NCBI GenBank assembly: GCA_029265255.1
Contig: JAJUJQ010000005.1
Span: 1-64,000, forward strand
Direction: 5' to 3'
Length of the DNA stretch: 64,000 bases
Source of the DNA: Spirochaetota bacterium
GTDB taxonomy: Bacteria; Spirochaetota; Spirochaetia; Treponematales; Rectinemataceae
The notes below the pieces were generated by a model. The model searched no databases. It was not told where the DNA came from and saw nothing but the letters and a program-made list of their open reading frames with translations. Numbering within the stretch: the stretch's first letter is position 1; every line of letters begins with the position of its first letter. The translations under genes were made by a program, and so were the position numbers. Below are positions 53,618 to 62,880 of the stretch, one piece after another.

Positions 53618-54896
53618 TGAATCCTCCGAAGATTCCCGCAAAGGCTTCGAGCATGAGCTCGGGAGAACGGTTGAGCGAGCGGTAGTGAGTGGCCATTTCT
53701 CGAATATGCTTGGAAATGCGATCGATCAGCATGACGAGCGCCGGTGAGGGTGCCGGCTCTGCCGAAATCTGCCGTAACACGCGGGTGAGCGCGCGCAGGA
53801 ATGTTAAAAAGGAATCCGCGAAGGCAGGATTTTTGTTCCCGAAACCTCCTGTCTCTTCAGAAAGCGCTCTCAACATCGAGGAGAGGTCTAGTCCGGCTTC
53901 GCGAGCGAGTGTAATGACCTCCGCGATAGTGCCGCCTGGAGGGGAAGTCTCCGCGACCACCGATTCAGCAAACAGTATGCCAAGGAACAGGCGAGCGTGA
54001 AAATCTGCTCGCTCGGGCGAAAAAGCGCTTCTCTTTCTAAAAAACTCGCCGAGATCCTGTACTTGTTCTTCAAGTTTGAAAAGACGGGTTACGATGGCCT
54101 GGGACTGTTGGGGGGTACGATGATCGAATCCTATCAGCTGCGAGCGGGAAAGGATGGTTGCGATGACAGTGGCGCGACGTGACGCGGTGAGAACAAAGCG
54201 CACGGTAGAAGGAGGTTCCTCAAGTATCTTGAGCATTGCGTTACGAGCGCTTTCTCCCGCAGTGTCAGCATTCTGAATAATGACCATTTTGCTGCGACCT
54301 ACTGGAGACATAGTCGCCCATGTCGACATGTTTCGCACCATGAATACCGGAATTCCATCGGGGATAGCAGACTCGAGTCCCGCCGCATTGTCGACGATTT
54401 TCTCAATGGCGGCCCTGGTCTTTTCTGTCATGCCGATATCCTTTTTTTCACTCAGTTCCTGCAGAAGCTCTTCAATCGACTCCACCACAGGCGCTGACTT
54501 CGAAAGCTTGCTTTCTTCTCCCTCCCAGAGCACAGGATCGAATCGCCTGAGAAGCTTCCTGACAGAACGAACAAATGCGAACCATGAAGAAAGGCTTGGT
54601 GATCGCAGATAGAGATCGGCGGCGACACGCGGCTCCTGTGTGATATCACGCGGTCCGAAGAGAAGAAGATCGGAATGAGTGAGGCTGCGATGGCGCGCGC
54701 ATTGGGGGCACGGGCAGTTCCAGTCTCCATGCCTCTCGCAGGACAGCACACGGGCGAGTTCGAGGGCTGTAGTCATCTTTCCCGATGCTTCCGGACCCGC
54801 AAAGAGCAGCACAGGAGGCACTCGGTCTTGAAGGACCATCGATGTCAGCTGGCGGACAGCGCGATCCTGAAACAGGATGTTGTCGAACATCCTCAT
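53601..54896 (-). CDS. holB: DNA polymerase III delta-prime-like clamp loader subunit
   Basis: 431 residues. N-terminal AAA+ domain: QDRAVRQLTSMVLQDRVPPVLLFAGPEASGKMTTAL (P-loop with Met for Thr), the zinc motif CERHGDWNCPCPQC, VIIQNADTAGESARNAMLKILEEPP (sensor-1 region) and TASRRATVIATILSRSQ. Loads the sliding clamp with the tau and delta subunits. It has a ~60-residue insertion between the zinc motif and VIIQNAD. ATG 54896 overlaps the cvpA stop (ATGA). Confidence 0.82.
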   Translation of the reverse strand: MRMFDNILFQDRAVRQLTSMVLQDRVPPVLLFAGPEASGKMTTALELARVLSCERHGDWNCPCPQCARHRSLTHSDLLLFGPRDITQEPRVAADLYLRSPSLSSWFAFVRSVRKLLRRFDPVLWEGEESKLSKSAPVVESIEELLQELSEKKDIGMTEKTRAAIEKIVDNAAGLESAIPDGIPVFMVRNMSTWATMSPVGRSKMVIIQNADTAGESARNAMLKILEEPPSTVRFVLTASRRATVIATILSRSQLIGFDHRTPQQSQAIVTRLFKLEEQVQDLGEFFRKRSAFSPERADFHARLFLGILFAESVVAETSPPGGTIAEVITLAREAGLDLSSMLRALSEETGGFGNKNPAFADSFLTFLRALTRVLRQISAEPAPSPALVMLIDRISKHIREMATHYRSLNRSPELMLEAFAGIFGGFNEGSL

Positions 54897-55426
54897 TTCC
54901 CTTTCGAATTCTGCATCAGATTCTGTAAGCCACTATCTTTCAGAAGAGGGGCGAGGGATTGACCGATGGCTGGCTCGATGAGCGGTCCAAGCAGGCGATA
55001 ATAAAGGGATCCGGACAGAAGGTTTTTAGCGTCAAAAAGCGGTTGTATTTTGAGAATGACCGCAAATAGACCGACGACGATAAAGCCTTCCAGAATGCCG
55101 AGCCCAAGCCCCAGAATTCGATCGAAGATATCGAGATTGCTGGCTTCAAGGCCCTCTCTGATCATTCGTTCGATGATCTTCATTATAATAAATCCTGCGA
55201 TGAAACAGAGCACGAATGCGATCGCATATCTGGCTTCAACCGGAAGCGATTCCGCGCCAAGCTTCGGCAAGATTTTCTGCATGACGATATTCGAGAAAAG
55301 AAGGCCCGCAAGAATCCCCATACCAATCGACGCAGCCGATAGGATTTCGTGAACAAATCCACGAACGAAACAGCGTGCCGCAAGAACGATCACAACTGCA
55401 CTGAAAATCCAATCAAGAGTGTTCAT
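54893..55426 (-). CDS. CvpA-family membrane protein
   Basis: About 177 residues with four hydrophobic segments. Starts MNTLDWIFSAVVIVLAARCFVRGFVHEIL, followed by AASIGMGILAGLL and FDRILGLGLGILEGFIVVGLF, the colicin V production protein pattern. The biological role is poorly defined; linked in other bacteria to cell envelope integrity. ATG 55426 overlaps the murG stop. Confidence 0.85.
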   Translation of the reverse strand: MNTLDWIFSAVVIVLAARCFVRGFVHEILSAASIGMGILAGLLFSNIVMQKILPKLGAESLPVEARYAIAFVLCFIAGFIIMKIIERMIREGLEASNLDIFDRILGLGLGILEGFIVVGLFAVILKIQPLFDAKNLLSGSLYYRLLGPLIEPAIGQSLAPLLKDSGLQNLMQNSKGK

Positions 55427-56598
55427 GATACATCCTTTGCCCTCCATCCAATCCGGTCAAGAATGAGGCGGGCGATATAGTCGCTTGAATTGAGCGTGTT
55501 CTTTGCGATTTGGGTCAGGTCGCGACAGGCGGCTGCGGCCGCTTTCCCATGCTCCGGTTCAAGGAACCGCTGAATCGCGGCCGCAAAGGCGCGGGCGTTC
55601 ACATCCTTTCCGAGAAGCACACGGGCAGCTCCGGCCTTTTCTGCAAGTCGCGCATTTTCGACCTGGTCTCCCCGCGTTCCGGAACCGGCAAGGGGTATGA
55701 GAACCATTGGCTTTTCGAGCGAAGCAGCTTCCCAGACTGTCCCCGCGCCTGCCCGCCCTGCCACCACATCTGCAGCCGCGTACAAATCGGCGATTTCGGG
55801 GCCGATATAGTCGAGAGGCCGATACGAGGCACATACCCGTGGGTCGGGAGGGATTGAGGCAATAGCTTCCTTAAAATGTGCCTTGCCTGTCTGATGTACC
55901 ACCTGCACGTGAGGGCAGAGCAGAGGCAGTGCCTCGCGAACGAGGTGGTTCAATTCGAGCGCTCCCTGGCTTCCACCAATGACCAAAACGATGGGACGCG
56001 CGGGATCAAGGCCGAGGCGTTCGATGCCCCGCTCCCGGTTTCCCTCAAAAAGAGAGGGTCGAATAGGGTTCCCCGTCCAGATCACTCTGGATTGCAGCGA
56101 AGGAGCGAACAGCGAGATAGTCTCTTTCCAGCTGACCAGAATGCGTTCGGCATAGCGAGCGTTGAGACGTGTCGCCAGGCCTGGAGAGGCGTCGGATTCA
56201 TGGGTAAAGACAGGGATGCCGAGTGCGGCGGCAGCACGGCATGGAGGGACACTGACATACCCGCCCTTGGAAAAGAGCATCGCTGGCTTGATTTCTTTGA
56301 GAATCGCTCTGGCGCGGAAGAAGCCGGCGGCGATCCGGCCCAGATCGGTCAGATTCTTGAATGAAAATTCGCGTCGGAATTTGCCCGAGGGAATGGCTCT
56401 AAATTCGACTGTATCAGACTCGACGATCCGGCGGTCGAGTTCCTTTTCTGAACCGATCCAAACCACGCGACCAGCAAATCCCATGCGTCGCAATGATTCA
56501 ATGACCGCCAATCCAGGATAGATATGCCCACCAGTGCCACCTCCGGTGAATGCGACACAGAAGGAACCAGTCTCCCTACTCAATGGATCGTGACTCAT
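55423..56598 (-). CDS. murG: UDP-GlcNAc:lipid I N-acetylglucosaminyltransferase MurG
   Basis: About 391 residues. GT-B fold: AFTGGGTGGHIYPGLAVIESL near the N-terminus, GGYVSVPPCRAAAALGIPVFTHESDASPG, VIGGSQGALELNHLV, then DVVAGRAGAGTVWEAASLEKPMVLIPL. Converts lipid I to lipid II. The ATG at 56598 overlaps the pgi stop (ATGA). Outside the dcw cluster, which holds murF and mraY. Confidence 0.94.
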   Translation of the reverse strand: MSHDPLSRETGSFCVAFTGGGTGGHIYPGLAVIESLRRMGFAGRVVWIGSEKELDRRIVESDTVEFRAIPSGKFRREFSFKNLTDLGRIAAGFFRARAILKEIKPAMLFSKGGYVSVPPCRAAAALGIPVFTHESDASPGLATRLNARYAERILVSWKETISLFAPSLQSRVIWTGNPIRPSLFEGNRERGIERLGLDPARPIVLVIGGSQGALELNHLVREALPLLCPHVQVVHQTGKAHFKEAIASIPPDPRVCASYRPLDYIGPEIADLYAAADVVAGRAGAGTVWEAASLEKPMVLIPLAGSGTRGDQVENARLAEKAGAARVLLGKDVNARAFAAAIQRFLEPEHGKAAAAACRDLTQIAKNTLNSSDYIARLILDRIGWRAKDVS

Positions 56599-58205
56599 GT
56601 CGTGGACACTCTCGGTGACATATCGTACACGGTTTCGATGAGCGCATCGAGGCATTCGTCTCCGGAAGACGTATCGCCTCCGATTCGGGTCAGCGCTTTC
56701 TTGGCGAGTACCTTGCCAAGCTGTACGCCCTCCTGGTCGAAACTGTTGATGTTCCAAACAAATCCCTGGAACATGATTTTGTTTTCAAAGTGCGAATAGA
56801 GTACCCCCAGAGTACGAGGGGTCAGGGTTTTTCCGATAAGCAGAGTTGACGGCCGTTCTCCCTTGAACATTCTGTTCGGATCAGCATCGGTCTTGCCGCG
56901 CGCGAACGCCAGCATTTGCGCGACAAGATTGGCAATGAGCTTCTGGCGCGATGTGCTTCCTTCCGAGATGATATCTTCTGATATCTGATTATCGAGAAAC
57001 CCGATGAACTGGAGGGGGACAATGTCAGTTCCCTGGTGCAGGAGTTGATAGAAAGAATGCTGACCATTGGTTCCAGGCTCGCCGAAGACTATCGGGCCAG
57101 TTGGATAGGGAAGCGGATCCCCTGATCGGCTGACTGACTTGCCGTTTGATTCCATGTCCAGCTGCTGTAGGTGGGCAGGAAAACGAGCCAGCGGTTCAGC
57201 GTAGGGTAGCACTGCCGTGCTCGGCCAGCCAAGAACATTCCGCTCATACATGCCGATCATCGCGTCGAGAAGCACCGGATTTCTATCAAGGGACGGCTCA
57301 AGCGCCAGCTGGTCGGCTGCGTGTGCCCCCTCGAGGAACTCCTGGAAAGTCTCCGGCCCAAAAGCGATTGATATGATTACTCCCCCGACCGCGCTCGATG
57401 TCGAGTACCGGCCCCCAATGAAATCATCAATATAGAAGCTCTCGAGGTAGTGCGGATTGCCGGCAAGGGGGCTTGTCTTGCTGGTCACTGCGATCATCTG
57501 CGAATCTGGATCCAGACCTGCGGCGAGAAGTCTTGCGCGAACCAGATTCTCGTTTGCGAGAGTTTCTTGAGTGGTACCGCTCTTCGAAACAAGAACAAAC
57601 AGCGATTCGGAAAGGTCGAGGCGGGAAAGCACTGCATCGGCGTCGTCTGGGTCTACATTGGAAATGAAATAGGGCTCAAGACGCGCTCTGCCATGAGCCT
57701 TTGCCCAACGAGAAAGGGCAATGCATGCGGCCCTGGGACCCAGGTCGGAGCCTCCTATCCCGATCTGGACGACATTGGCAAAGGGCTTGCCCTTGGGAGC
57801 CCTGATGATGCCGCTTCTCACCTTCTCTGCAAAGACAAAGAAACGCTTTTTCTCACGTTGATAGAATGCTTCCATATCTTCGTCATGATGTAGAACCGGT
57901 TTCCCGAGGCGACCCCGCGCAAGATGGTGGAGCACCATGCGTTGCTCACCCGTGTTCATGATTTCGCCATCCAAGAGCATTCGGTATTGTTCGATCAGTC
58001 GCTGTTCGTGCGCGAGTTTCTGCAGACGCTCTCGCAACACATCGTCTATTGGCGAAAAAGCCCAGAAGAACCGCATGCCTTCCGCATGCTCGATCCATGC
58101 ATTCCGGATACGGTGGGGTGTGATCATATCGACAAGACGAACCTTCGGTGTCTTGAGCAAATCCCGATAGGCTTCGCATTGGTCAAGATTTTTCCAGGTT
58201 TCCAT
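56595..58205 (-). CDS. pgi: Glucose-6-phosphate isomerase
   Basis: About 536 residues. IGIGGSDLGPRAACIAL, SKSGTTQETLAN, VGGRYSTSSAVGG-type GGRYSTSSAVGG, GEPGTNGQHSFYQLLHQGT and a final FDQEGVQLGKVLAKK give full coverage of the family. Interconverts glucose-6-P and fructose-6-P. ATG 58205 has GAGGGGG upstream. First gene of a minus-strand operon that continues through murG to the two-component pair. Confidence 0.95.
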   Translation of the reverse strand: METWKNLDQCEAYRDLLKTPKVRLVDMITPHRIRNAWIEHAEGMRFFWAFSPIDDVLRERLQKLAHEQRLIEQYRMLLDGEIMNTGEQRMVLHHLARGRLGKPVLHHDEDMEAFYQREKKRFFVFAEKVRSGIIRAPKGKPFANVVQIGIGGSDLGPRAACIALSRWAKAHGRARLEPYFISNVDPDDADAVLSRLDLSESLFVLVSKSGTTQETLANENLVRARLLAAGLDPDSQMIAVTSKTSPLAGNPHYLESFYIDDFIGGRYSTSSAVGGVIISIAFGPETFQEFLEGAHAADQLALEPSLDRNPVLLDAMIGMYERNVLGWPSTAVLPYAEPLARFPAHLQQLDMESNGKSVSRSGDPLPYPTGPIVFGEPGTNGQHSFYQLLHQGTDIVPLQFIGFLDNQISEDIISEGSTSRQKLIANLVAQMLAFARGKTDADPNRMFKGERPSTLLIGKTLTPRTLGVLYSHFENKIMFQGFVWNINSFDQEGVQLGKVLAKKALTRIGGDTSSGDECLDALIETVYDMSPRVSTT

Positions 58206-58237
58206 GGGGTCCCCCTCAGGTGTTTCTTTATAATACA

Positions 58238-58266
58238 ATCATAGGACCAAATTCGATACACTTCAA
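58238..58266 (-). promoter_or_regulatory. Promoter of the pgi-murG-cvpA-holB-kinase-regulator operon
   Basis: On the minus strand TTGAAG (58261-58266), 17-nt spacer, TATGAT (58238-58243), about 35 nt before the pgi ATG. Confidence 0.55.
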
Positions 58267-58285
58267 GATAAATACCAAAAAACAT

Positions 58286-59926
58286 TCATCGTTTCAGGGC
58301 GCCGGCGAAGCGGTGCTGATGCTTCACCCGCTTGAGATCGATTGTATTCTTCCATAATCCTCTGGATGTGGCTTCAAGAACACCGAGGCGCAGCAAATTC
58401 TGGAGAAGCTCGGTGCGCTCGATGTCAGTCCAATGAGAGAGTATTCCACCAGCAAGGAAGCGACTTTTCCCCTCATGCCCCAGGATTTTGACAGCCTGTT
58501 CGACGCGCAATTGGCGTCGATGCTGTGCGAAAAAGGCCCGAATGTCTGAAAATCCTTCGGTACGGACGAGCACCTCATCGAGTGTGCGTGGTGACCCGGG
58601 AAGCGCGCAATTATCACAGGTGCCGCAGACTGGAGTCGCTTCCTGTCCCATTTGTGAGAGCAAAAATTCACGTCTGCAGCCTGAAATCCAGGGGTAGGGA
58701 GCAATACGCGCGCGGCGTCTGTCTGTCGGGCTGTCGGCCTTGACCGTTGATCCGCGATCTTCATCTGGTACATGGATGAGCAAGGCAAGGGCCGGCTTGC
58801 CATCCCTTCCGCCACGCCCTGCTTCCTGGATATATGCCTCGACGCTATCAGGAAGGCTTGTATGAATGACAGTACGAATATTTTTCTTATCGACACCCAT
58901 CCCATAGGCATTGGTACTAACCAGTACGCCGCTGTTCGATTCCTGGAACCATGCCTCAAGAGCATTCCGTTCGGTCCTTGATAACCCGGCATGATAGAAT
59001 CGCGTATCAGGAAAGCCGGCCATTCGAAGCTGTTCCGCGATACTTCTGGTGCCGGGTCGTGAGCGTTCGAAAATGATAGCGGGCTTGGGGCAGGTGACCA
59101 GAAGCCGTCTGAGGGTGTACGAAGGAGAGAGTGTATGGATAACCATATAGCGGAGGTTCGGGCGATCCGCTTCGGTGTTGACGAATCGGAATGGATTGTT
59201 GCGAAACAGGTGATGGGCGATTGATTCAACGACCGAGGGTCCCGCCGTGGCTGTAAAGGCGCTGACGATTCGCGGAGCTAACATGTCCGCAAGTTCGCCT
59301 ACCATGCGATACGCCGGCCTGAAGGTCTCGCCCCATTCCGCGATGCAATGCGCCTCATCAATGACCAGATGGCTTATGGGAAATCTGGTGAGGAGCGAGC
59401 GCACGACAGAAGAGGCGAGTATTTCCGGGTTGGCGATAACAATTTTGGCAGTACCTGCATGCAGCATGCGTTTCTGCCGATCCCATTCATCCTCTGATAA
59501 TCCTCCCCGAAAGAGGATACACGCGATGCCACGCTCTTCCAAGCGACGTTTTTGGTCATTCATGAGCGCGAGAAGCGGATAGAGAATGACGGTCAAACCA
59601 TCAAGCATAAGGGCTGGCAGCTGGAAACAGACTGATTTGCCAAATCCTGTCGGGAAGAGCACAAGCTGGCGCATGATGGTGCGGTCGTCATTTCCGGCGA
59701 GCGGGCGGGAGGCTGACGCATCCTCCGAAATCATGGTTCCATCGGCATGGTGCTCATGAGCTGGCGCTTGGTCGCACGCGGCTACTTCGGCTTCAAGGAT
59801 GTTCGCAATGACAAAGCGCTGCAGCGGCGCGAGATGAACAATGCCAAACTGCTCGAAGGCGACTTTTTCCACGGGGTCTTCGGGAATGTCGAACAGCGGA
59901 TGCGGTTCAGAATGGTTTGAGTGCAT
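58286..59926 (-). CDS. recQ: RecQ-family DNA helicase
   Basis: About 546 residues. Helicase motifs: LFPTGFGKSVCFQLPAL (I), VIDEAHCIAEWGETFRPAY (II, usually DEAHCVSEWG), SAFTATAG (III), STNAYGMGVDKKNI and QEAGRGGRDGKPA (VI). A zinc-binding cluster (CRREFLL...CGTCDNC) follows, with a reduced winged-helix C-terminus and no clear HRDC domain. About 60 residues are inserted before motif I. GGAGG places the start at the last of several Met codons (59926). Confidence 0.88.
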   Translation of the reverse strand: MHSNHSEPHPLFDIPEDPVEKVAFEQFGIVHLAPLQRFVIANILEAEVAACDQAPAHEHHADGTMISEDASASRPLAGNDDRTIMRQLVLFPTGFGKSVCFQLPALMLDGLTVILYPLLALMNDQKRRLEERGIACILFRGGLSEDEWDRQKRMLHAGTAKIVIANPEILASSVVRSLLTRFPISHLVIDEAHCIAEWGETFRPAYRMVGELADMLAPRIVSAFTATAGPSVVESIAHHLFRNNPFRFVNTEADRPNLRYMVIHTLSPSYTLRRLLVTCPKPAIIFERSRPGTRSIAEQLRMAGFPDTRFYHAGLSRTERNALEAWFQESNSGVLVSTNAYGMGVDKKNIRTVIHTSLPDSVEAYIQEAGRGGRDGKPALALLIHVPDEDRGSTVKADSPTDRRRARIAPYPWISGCRREFLLSQMGQEATPVCGTCDNCALPGSPRTLDEVLVRTEGFSDIRAFFAQHRRQLRVEQAVKILGHEGKSRFLAGGILSHWTDIERTELLQNLLRLGVLEATSRGLWKNTIDLKRVKHQHRFAGALKR

Positions 59927-60010
59927 CATCTCCTCCATCTTTGAAGGAACACCGCAGCGATACGGTCTGTATCCTTCCAGAAAGAGGACGCCAGCGTCAG
60001 AATTGGTGAT

Positions 60011-60706
60011 TCAGGATTTATCTTTTGTTGGCATTGCAGGAAAAAGGCCTGTCCGGGGGCACAGATCTTCGATTGGACATCGCGTATCATCTCGCATGCA
60101 TGCCGGATTCCGTGCGGTACAGACATGTTTCCCATGTCGATTAACCGCATGGGAGAAATGGGTGTGGTACTCAGGATCGAGATTTTCCCGGACTATCGAT
60201 TCCATAAGTTCAGGCTTCTTCTGAGGGCTGATACCGAGACGGTACAGCACCCTGAGCACATGGGTATCGACAATAATGCCAGGGATCTGGTGACACGCGG
60301 AGGCGACGAGGTTGGCGGTTTTTCTTCCAACCCCCGGCAGGGACAGGAGTGCTTCAAATGTGAGGGGGATCTCACCTCCGTAGTCCCGTTCCAGTATCTG
60401 GGCGGTAGCTTTGAGATGGCGGGCTTTGGTGTGGAAAAAGCCTACCGGATGGATGATGTGTTCGAGCTCGACGATGTCGGCATGAGCCATGCTCCGTGCA
60501 TCGGGAAACCGAGAAAACAGCTCGGCAGTCACCGCGTTGACCTGTTCATCGGTGGTCTGAGCGCTGAGAATAACGGCGATAAGAAGTTCAAAACAACTGC
60601 GATAGTGCAGAAGAGGCGCGGCATCTGGCCACAACGAGGCTAGTCTCCCATACACTTCGGAAAGGACTGCGCGGATATTCGCGTCGTGGATGACATGATG
60701 ATTCAT
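60011..60706 (-). CDS. nth: Endonuclease III (DNA glycosylase/AP lyase)
   Basis: About 231 residues. LLIAVILSAQTTDEQVNAVT, the helix-hairpin-helix LPGVGRKTANLVASAC with catalytic Lys, and VDTHVLRVLYRLG with the catalytic Asp. Four C-terminal Cys should hold [4Fe-4S], but the spacing is CX6CX6CX5C (CTARNPACMRDDTRCPIEDLC in two parts) instead of CX6CX2CX5C. ATG 60706 has its only GGAGG 16 nt away; a CTG at 60715 sits 6-7 nt from it. Excises oxidised pyrimidines. Confidence 0.9.
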   Translation of the reverse strand: MNHHVIHDANIRAVLSEVYGRLASLWPDAAPLLHYRSCFELLIAVILSAQTTDEQVNAVTAELFSRFPDARSMAHADIVELEHIIHPVGFFHTKARHLKATAQILERDYGGEIPLTFEALLSLPGVGRKTANLVASACHQIPGIIVDTHVLRVLYRLGISPQKKPELMESIVRENLDPEYHTHFSHAVNRHGKHVCTARNPACMRDDTRCPIEDLCPRTGLFPAMPTKDKS

Positions 60707-60732
60707 GGGTTGCAGCCAGCCGCCTCCAAAAC

Positions 60733-60761
60733 TTGACCTTTCATGAAATCCCTTATAGTAT
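60733..60761 (+). promoter_or_regulatory. Promoter of argF
   Basis: TTGACC (60733-60738), exact 17-nt spacer, TAGTAT (60756-60761). I find no convincing ARG box beside it. Confidence 0.65.
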
Positions 60762-60814
60762 TGGAGCATATCGAATTCCTGATTATTTTTCCAGCACATG
60801 ACTGAGGAGGAACC

Positions 60815-61756
60815 ATGAATCCCGCAAATCTCAAAGGCCGGTCTCTACTCACCTGGATCGATTATTCGCCAGAGGAAATCCGCTATTTTCTCGAGCTTTC
60901 GAAAAAGGTGAAGGAAGAGGCCAGGAAGGGAACCCGCAAGCAGCGCTTCAAAGGAAAAACCATCGCACTGCTATTCGAAAAGCGCTCCACACGAACCCGC
61001 TGCGCCTTCGAAACGGCATTCGGCGAAGAGGGCGGTCATCCTGTATTTTTGTCGAATCAGGACATCCAGCTCGGTGCCAAGGAATCCATCGAGGATACCG
61101 CGCGCGTGCTCGGCCGTATGTTCGACGCGATCGAATTCCGCGGCTTCAAGCAGGAGTACGTCGAAATTCTCGCCAAATATTCGGGAGTCCCCGTCATCAA
61201 TGGGCTGACCGACCTGTACCATCCGACCCAGGCCCTCGCTGACGTGCTCACTATCGAAGAGAATTTCGGTTCCTGCAAAGGCAAAAAACTCTGCTTCGTC
61301 GGTGATGGCCGCAATAATGTCGCCCGCTCTCTCATGGTCATCTCCGCGAAGCTCGGCATGCACTTCACAATCGTCTCCCCAAAGGAACTCTGGCCGGACA
61401 ACCAGCTCAAAGACCTCTGCGAGTCTTTCGCGAAGGAGTCTGGAGCGGTACTCACTATTACCGATAATGTGGAAGAGGGCGTCAGAGGCGCAGATGCCAT
61501 CTATACCGATGTCTGGGTTTCGATGGGAGAGGAAGCGCTCAAGGCTGAACGAGTGAGACTTCTTTCACCCTACCAGGTGAACGACGCGCTTATGGAGAAG
61601 ACCGCCAATCCGAACTGCATCTTCCTCCACTGCCTTCCCGCTGTCAAAGGCGAGGAGGTTACCTTCGAGGTCATTGAAGGGCCGCGCTCCAGAGTCTGGG
61701 ATCAGGCGGAAAATCGCAAACACACCATCAAGGCGATCATGCTTGCGCTCATTTGA
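60815..61756 (+). CDS. argF: Ornithine carbamoyltransferase
   Basis: 313 residues. Carbamoyl-phosphate loop FEKRSTRTRCAFE, HPTQALADVLTI, the ornithine loop DVWVSMGEE and the catalytic HCLPAVKGEEV are all present. Forms citrulline in arginine synthesis, or degrades it in the arginine deiminase pathway; the context does not decide which. GAGGAGG precedes ATG 60815. Own promoter and a perfect terminator make it a single-gene unit. Confidence 0.94.
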   Translation: MNPANLKGRSLLTWIDYSPEEIRYFLELSKKVKEEARKGTRKQRFKGKTIALLFEKRSTRTRCAFETAFGEEGGHPVFLSNQDIQLGAKESIEDTARVLGRMFDAIEFRGFKQEYVEILAKYSGVPVINGLTDLYHPTQALADVLTIEENFGSCKGKKLCFVGDGRNNVARSLMVISAKLGMHFTIVSPKELWPDNQLKDLCESFAKESGAVLTITDNVEEGVRGADAIYTDVWVSMGEEALKAERVRLLSPYQVNDALMEKTANPNCIFLHCLPAVKGEEVTFEVIEGPRSRVWDQAENRKHTIKAIMLALI

Positions 61757-61787
61757 GCGGTATGGTATCCGTGTGACAGACAGCGTC

Positions 61788-61818
61788 GAGCCGGCTTTGA
61801 AATTAAGCCGGCTCTTCT
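61788..61818 (+). terminator. Intrinsic terminator of argF
   Basis: A perfect 10-bp stem (GAGCCGGCTT / AAGCCGGCTC) with a 7-nt AT loop followed by TTCT, 32 nt after the argF stop. Confidence 0.75.
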
Positions 61819-61827
61819 AAGCTTGAA

Positions 61828-62829
61828 ATGGAGTATGTAGCCAGCATGAAGCCAGTTCCCAAAGCGCTCTTGGAATTCATCGATCGCCATGATTGTTTTT
61901 ACATTCTTGGTCACCGCGAGCCGGATGGCGACTGCATCGGATCACAGCTGGCTCTGTCCTCGATGCTGCAATCCGAAGGCAAGCGGGTCCATGTGCTTTC
62001 CTCGGGTCCTTTCAATCGGATCGAAATTGTAGCATTTGAAAACCGCTTCAAGAGCGAAGTGCCTGCCGAAAGAAATTATGAGCGGGCAGCCGCGATTGTG
62101 GTCGATTGCTCGTCGATGTCGCGTATTGGCCAGATTGGAGAGTCCATGCCTAGGATTCCTGTCGCCTTTATCGACCATCATGCGACAACCGATGCGACCG
62201 GTCCCTGCGACTGGCTTGATCAGACAGCGCCGGCAGTGTCTGCCATGATCGCGGTGCTGATGAAGGAACGTGGCCACCAGCCGACGCGCGAAGAAGCCGA
62301 ACTGCTGTTTTTCGGTCTCAGCACCGATACCGGGTTCTTCCGACATCTGGACGACAAGGGAAGCGAAACATTACGAATCGCTGCGGACTTAGTCGATGCT
62401 GGCGCGTCACCCAAGCGGACCTTCATGGCGATCAATGGCGGGCGCACGCTTGCTTCCCGGAGAATGCTCGGAGAGCTGCTGCTTCGTATTCAGCCGTACT
62501 ATGAGGGACGCCTCCTAGTCTCATGGGTTACCATCGAGGATCAGCAGAAATATGGCATGTCGAGTCGTGATTCCGATCTTCTGTATCAATTGATGATGGG
62601 GATTGTGGATTGCGAGGTCTGCTTTGTCGTGAAACAGGAAACCGACGACATGTGTACCGTAGGCTTGCGTTCTCGGGATTCGGTGAATGTGGCGGCTATC
62701 GCGGAGCGATTCGGCGGCGGAGGGCATCGTCTTGCCGCGGGGCTGTCTATGACAGGAAAGGTCGATACTGTGGTCCATGCCCTTGTTGATGCGTTCGGAA
62801 CGGTATTCGGCACTGACGAAGAGCAATGA
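61828..62829 (+). CDS. DHH-family phosphoesterase, NrnA-like (nanoRNase/pAp phosphatase)
   Basis: 333 residues. Metal sites HREPDGDCIGSQLAL (~30), VVDCSSMSRIG, FIDHHATTDATG (the DHH motif, ~113) and the DHHA1 motif GGGGHRLAAG near the C-terminus. Degrades 2-5-mer RNA and dephosphorylates pAp in NrnA-type members. Start ATG 61828 or 61846; neither has a strong ribosome binding site. Followed by its own terminator. Confidence 0.88.
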   Translation: MEYVASMKPVPKALLEFIDRHDCFYILGHREPDGDCIGSQLALSSMLQSEGKRVHVLSSGPFNRIEIVAFENRFKSEVPAERNYERAAAIVVDCSSMSRIGQIGESMPRIPVAFIDHHATTDATGPCDWLDQTAPAVSAMIAVLMKERGHQPTREEAELLFFGLSTDTGFFRHLDDKGSETLRIAADLVDAGASPKRTFMAINGGRTLASRRMLGELLLRIQPYYEGRLLVSWVTIEDQQKYGMSSRDSDLLYQLMMGIVDCEVCFVVKQETDDMCTVGLRSRDSVNVAAIAERFGGGGHRLAAGLSMTGKVDTVVHALVDAFGTVFGTDEEQ

Positions 62830-62856
62830 TTTCGTTTCAGGAAACCTGACCACTGA

Positions 62857-62880
62857 CCGGCCGCGCGCCGGCTTTTTTTT
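62857..62880 (+). terminator. Intrinsic terminator after the DHH phosphoesterase gene
   Basis: CCGGC / GCCGG stem with a 5-nt loop, then C and eight T residues. Confidence 0.75.

Noticed and set aside
58324..59229. 301-codon alternative frame within recQ
   Set aside because: The recQ frame carries all helicase motifs; this one carries none.
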